In this document: one piece after another, positions 5,347-7,704 of the stretch
How the letters are laid out: every line of letters begins with the position of its first letter
Position numbering within the stretch: position 1 is the first letter of the stretch
From: a bacterium
GTDB taxonomy: Bacteria; Desulfobacterota_D; UBA1144
DNA length: 7,704 nucleotides
NCBI GenBank assembly: GCA_002697665.2
Contig: NZXA02000024.1
Location: 1 to 7,704 of the forward strand
Direction: 5' to 3'
Made by a program: the position numbers and the translations under genes
Notes under the pieces: model-generated
What the model was told of the DNA's origin: nothing
Seen by the model: only the letters and a program-made list of their open reading frames with translations
The model's database searches: none

Positions 5347-5555
5347 CGCGTATCCTGTTTGAATGCAAACGTTGGCTCATAAATCTGTTTTTGCATTTCT
5401 GCAATTACCTGATTTGTTTGGTAAAGGTTATCTCTTGTTTGTTCTAAGCTAATTTTCATTTGTCTAATAGTACGAACATTATCAACAATTCTAATTGACA
5501 GTGTGATAATAACTGCTATAAAGACTGCCTCTTTAACGTATTTTGCATATTTCAT
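5343..5555 (-). CDS. Small membrane-anchored coiled-coil protein
   Basis: A 70-residue protein with a short basic N-terminus (MKYAKYVKE), one transmembrane segment at about 9-24 (AVFIAVIITLSIRIV), then a heptad-like helical region at about 25-58 (NVRTIRQMKISLEQTRDNLY and on) and a short tail with YEPTFAFK. By the positive-inside rule the coiled coil could lie outside the cytoplasm, though both flanks are basic. The family is unknown. The ATG overlaps the photolyase stop by four bases (ATGA), and AAAGGA (5570-5565), nine bases upstream, lies inside the photolyase reading frame. It is therefore co-transcribed with the photolyase, and its own ribosome binding site suggests substantial expression. 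Confidence 0.72.
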   Translation of the reverse strand: MKYAKYVKEAVFIAVIITLSIRIVDNVRTIRQMKISLEQTRDNLYQTNQVIAEMQKQIYEPTFAFKQDTR

Positions 5556-7027
5556 AATTGTAAATCCTTTTCAATTTTTAGGTAATTATTTTTTACTTCT
5601 TTCGATTTTTTATCATACATGTTAATCATCATGGAGGTACGAGGATTTTTTCGGAAAAAGTCTCTGTTTTCGTTTATAAAATTCCAATATAATGCATCCC
5701 ATATTGCGCACCAGTCTCCTTTTTTGTAATCACTCATTTTTAATATGTAGTTACTCCCGCTTATGTATGGCTTTGTTGACATTAATCCTCCATCAGAAAA
5801 TTGGCTCATACCATAGACATTGGGAACCATTACCCAGTCATATGCGTCAATGTGAAGTTCCATGAACCAACGATAGACGTGGTTCGGATTTATTTTTAGA
5901 AGAAAAAGGAAATTGCCCATTATCATAAGTCTTTCAATATGATGTAGATAGGCATTTTTTAATAACTTTTTAATTGTAACATCAATCGGAGGAATTCCAG
6001 TACTTCCATCATAGAAAGAAGAGGGCATATTCCTATCAAATTTCCAAAAGTTTGTAGTTCTTTGTTTAACACCGTCCTCTACATAAATACCTCTTATGAA
6101 TTCTCTCCAACCAATTATTTGTCTTATTATTCCTTCATAAGAGTTGATCGGAATGTCATGATGCTCTGCGTAGTCGATTATTCTATTGACAACTTCTGTT
6201 GGGGTTATTAATCCAATGTTTAAGTATGGTGTAAGTACTGAATGAAATAGGGTTGAATCTATCTGGGATATTGCATCTTCATATGGCCCAAATAAATCAA
6301 ATTTATATTTGAGAAAATGATCAAGAGATTTGACTGCCTGATTATGATCAAGCGGATAATTAAAGCCGTCTAATTCGCCCGGGTTTGAATTAAAGTATTT
6401 TAAAATAAAGGCATCAGATCGGTCTATTTCGTCATTGCTATATTCACTTTTCAAGTTTTCTGGAATATGTATTCCTTTTGGCAACTTTTTCCTATTTTCG
6501 GCATCGTAGCTCCATTTACCACCCACCGGATTATCATTTGAGTCCACAAGGATATTAAAGCGCTTTCTTTGTTTCTTATAAAAGTTCGCCATGAAATGAC
6601 GCTTCTTCCCTCTAAAATCACTTATTACATCTGACTGCGTTAGCATAAATCCAGGATTTTCATACCATTTTATAGGTACATTGAGATTTTTTGATGCCAT
6701 CTCAATTCTCTTACGGAGTTCAAAATCATTAACTTCAACTATATGCATAGTTTTGATATCAAACTTTTTTATAATCCACTCAGTATGATTTTCTATTTTA
6801 AGATCTGAATAGTTAACAATTTCAATCTCATAGCCATCTTGCAACTTTTCTGAAAGATATCTCCTCATGGAAATATGATGTAACGCTAGCTTCTTTTTGT
6901 GATAATTAACAGGATATTTATTATCTCCAAAGAAAAGGGGCTCTTCAATAAGAATTGATCTCCGGCTTCTACTTAAACTAGGATGATTAGGGAATAATTG
7001 ATTTGGGTATATTAAAGTATATTCCAA
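5552..7027 (-). CDS. Cryptochrome/photolyase-family protein (DPRP/PhrB type) lacking Fe-S cluster cysteines
   Basis: A 491-residue flavoprotein of the photolyase-related group that includes the prokaryotic (6-4) photolyase PhrB; it would use blue light and FAD to repair UV lesions in DNA, or act as a photoreceptor. An N-terminal Rossmann-like antenna domain spans about 1-130 (YPNQLFPNHPSL is the family's first-strand motif), then GGKWSYDAENRKKLP (169-183). The helical FAD domain has GWREFIRGIY (306-315), HHIERLMIMGNF (362-373), DAYDWVMVPNVYGMSQFSDG (394-413) and KPYISGSNYILKMSDY (419-434). PhrB relatives bind [4Fe-4S] with four cysteines; this protein has one cysteine in total (Cys440), and the usual CxxC after MSDY reads KKGD. 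The start is TTG at 7027: an in-frame TAG lies nine bases upstream and the next Met (54) would remove the first strand. No Shine-Dalgarno sequence; an inverted repeat reaches into the start codon. Confidence 0.92.
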   Translation of the reverse strand: MEYTLIYPNQLFPNHPSLSRSRRSILIEEPLFFGDNKYPVNYHKKKLALHHISMRRYLSEKLQDGYEIEIVNYSDLKIENHTEWIIKKFDIKTMHIVEVNDFELRKRIEMASKNLNVPIKWYENPGFMLTQSDVISDFRGKKRHFMANFYKKQRKRFNILVDSNDNPVGGKWSYDAENRKKLPKGIHIPENLKSEYSNDEIDRSDAFILKYFNSNPGELDGFNYPLDHNQAVKSLDHFLKYKFDLFGPYEDAISQIDSTLFHSVLTPYLNIGLITPTEVVNRIIDYAEHHDIPINSYEGIIRQIIGWREFIRGIYVEDGVKQRTTNFWKFDRNMPSSFYDGSTGIPPIDVTIKKLLKNAYLHHIERLMIMGNFLFLLKINPNHVYRWFMELHIDAYDWVMVPNVYGMSQFSDGGLMSTKPYISGSNYILKMSDYKKGDWCAIWDALYWNFINENRDFFRKNPRTSMMINMYDKKSKEVKNNYLKIEKDLQL

Positions 7028-7052
7028 TTTTATCTACGCTTATGATAAAATT
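7026..7052. promoter_or_regulatory. 9-bp perfect inverted repeat at the photolyase start codon
   Basis: AATTTTATC (7026-7034) and GATAAAATT (7044-7052) are exact reverse complements around the 9-base spacer TACGCTTAT. One arm includes the first two bases of the TTG start at 7027. As DNA it looks like an operator for a dimeric regulator; as RNA the AT-rich stem could partly hide the start codon. It is not a terminator for the upstream gene, because no T-tract follows. Confidence 0.5.
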
Positions 7053-7070
7053 ACAGATTGAATGTCTTGA

Positions 7071-7125
7071 ATTTTGTGATAGTGTAATTGGTGTAAAACT
7101 CAAATCCAGAACAAGATCACAAAAT
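7071..7125. repeat. 10-bp perfect inverted repeat between the peroxidase and photolyase genes
   Basis: ATTTTGTGAT (7071-7080) and ATCACAAAAT (7116-7125) are exact reverse complements separated by 35 bases, the outer arm touching the stop codon of the peroxidase gene at 7127. Each arm contains TGTGA/TCACA, the half-site bound by CRP/FNR-type regulators, but the spacing is much too wide for a single dimer site. It could be two operator half-sites, a looping site or a long-loop hairpin. No T-tract follows on the minus strand. Confidence 0.5.
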
Positions 7126-7126
7126 A

Positions 7127-7704
7127 TTATCCTACAATTATTTCAGAAATTTCCTTACCAGTTGGGCTCACCCCACTCCTTAAAAAATGAGTAAGCTGTC
7201 CATCTTCATTTATAACATACTTACAAAAGTTCCATGAGGGCAAACTACTATTCCATCCATTTTGTTTTGGATCAGATAACCATCGATAAAGATCGCTCAT
7301 TGGGGAGGATTTTATCTTTTGCTTAGAACCCATGGTAAATGAAACACCGTAGTTTGTCTCACAAAAATTTTTGATTTCTGAATTGGAGCCCGACTCTTGA
7401 GAACCATAATCATTGCAGGGTACAGCGATAATCTCAAGTTTATCTTTATTTTTCTCATACAATGACTGTAGATCTTCGTATTGAGATGTGTATCCACATC
7501 GAGATGCTACGTTTACAATCATTACCTTTTTCCCCTTAAACCTTTCAAGGTTAATTTTTTCTCCGCTGATATCATTAATGGATATATCATAAAATGATTT
7601 AGATCCACTTACAGCCCCTCCATGCTCGATAACATTCTTAGAAAAAGCCATTGAAAAAACCCCCGTAATAACTGTTGATGCAAAAGTAAACATGATAATT
7701 TTTT
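7127..7704 (-). CDS. Glutathione peroxidase family protein with signal peptide (5' end outside the window)
   Basis: A thiol peroxidase of the GPx family, reducing hydrogen and lipid peroxides with thioredoxin or glutathione. Numbering from the ATG at 7693, the peroxidatic Cys66 is in NVASRCGYTSQY (61-72), Gln99 is in VPCNDYGSQESG, and Trp154-Asn155 are in SWNF, completing the catalytic tetrad. Cys111 in NFCETNYGVSFT matches the resolving cysteine of thioredoxin-dependent relatives. The N-terminus is a signal peptide with a hydrophobic core (FTFASTVITGVFSMAFS), so the enzyme is periplasmic or exported, unlike the usual cytoplasmic form of about 160 residues. The frame remains open beyond 7693 and reads KII before that Met, with no Shine-Dalgarno sequence, so the true start probably lies a few codons past the window edge. 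The photolyase follows after 99 bases. Confidence 0.93.
   Translation of the reverse strand, partial: KIIMFTFASTVITGVFSMAFSKNVIEHGGAVSGSKSFYDISINDISGEKINLERFKGKKVMIVNVASRCGYTSQYEDLQSLYEKNKDKLEIIAVPCNDYGSQESGSNSEIKNFCETNYGVSFTMGSKQKIKSSPMSDLYRWLSDPKQNGWNSSLPSWNFCKYVINEDGQLTHFLRSGVSPTGKEISEIIVG

Noticed and set aside
1..7704. CRISPR arrays, tRNA or rRNA genes, insertion sequences, phage genes
   Set aside because: No regularly spaced direct repeats, no cloverleaf-like sequences, no transposase or integrase motifs were seen; nearly every base belongs to a protein gene.

Overview
Low-GC bacterial DNA, densely packed with genes. The FCB-type features are an outer-surface protein ending in a FlgD/T9SS-type sorting domain, a YceI lipoprotein and a DPRP/PhrB-type photolyase. 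Together with short AT-rich genes and compact overlaps, they suggest a marine member of the Fibrobacterota-Chlorobiota-Bacteroidota group. Candidatus Marinimicrobia (SAR406) is my best guess, but this rests on protein style only, and a Bacteroidota origin cannot be excluded.

Layout, right to left because almost everything is on the minus strand. (1) 7704-4674: an exported glutathione peroxidase running off the window edge, a 99-bp gap holding two perfect inverted repeats, then a photolyase/cryptochrome-family protein (5552-7027). Four small genes follow in a tight train: a membrane-anchored coiled-coil protein, two helical proteins of unknown function, and a CPXCG-type cysteine-rich protein. 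(2) 4422-4625: a lone plus-strand gene for a small membrane protein, converging on that train, with a hairpin over its stop codon that could terminate both strands. (3) 4246-2274: a stand-alone domain resembling the TonB C-terminus, a small C-tail-anchored protein, a YceI-family lipoprotein, and a secreted protein with one CxxCH motif, a Reeler/choice-of-anchor-V-like domain and a C-terminal sorting domain. (4) 2226-120: a Nudix hydrolase with an N-terminal zinc ribbon, two small proteins of unknown function, a 54-residue zinc-ribbon protein ending in YRYGGTWKA, endonuclease VIII (Nei), and a two-helix membrane ORF. (5) 1-75: possibly the 3' end of a plus-strand gene.

Functionally the known genes centre on light and oxidative damage. 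Nei removes oxidised pyrimidines, Nudix hydrolases clean up nucleotide derivatives, the photolyase-family protein repairs UV lesions or senses light, and glutathione peroxidase reduces peroxides. This suits a sunlit-water organism, although no shared regulation is proven. The points most worth checking are the photolyase, which has a single cysteine and so cannot hold the [4Fe-4S] cluster typical of its family, the small-protein train translationally coupled to it, the stand-alone TonB-like domain, and the two small ORFs overlapping at a run of nine A. Several genes given here (120-296, 1164-1328, 1306-1446, 4674-4853) are short and easily missed.
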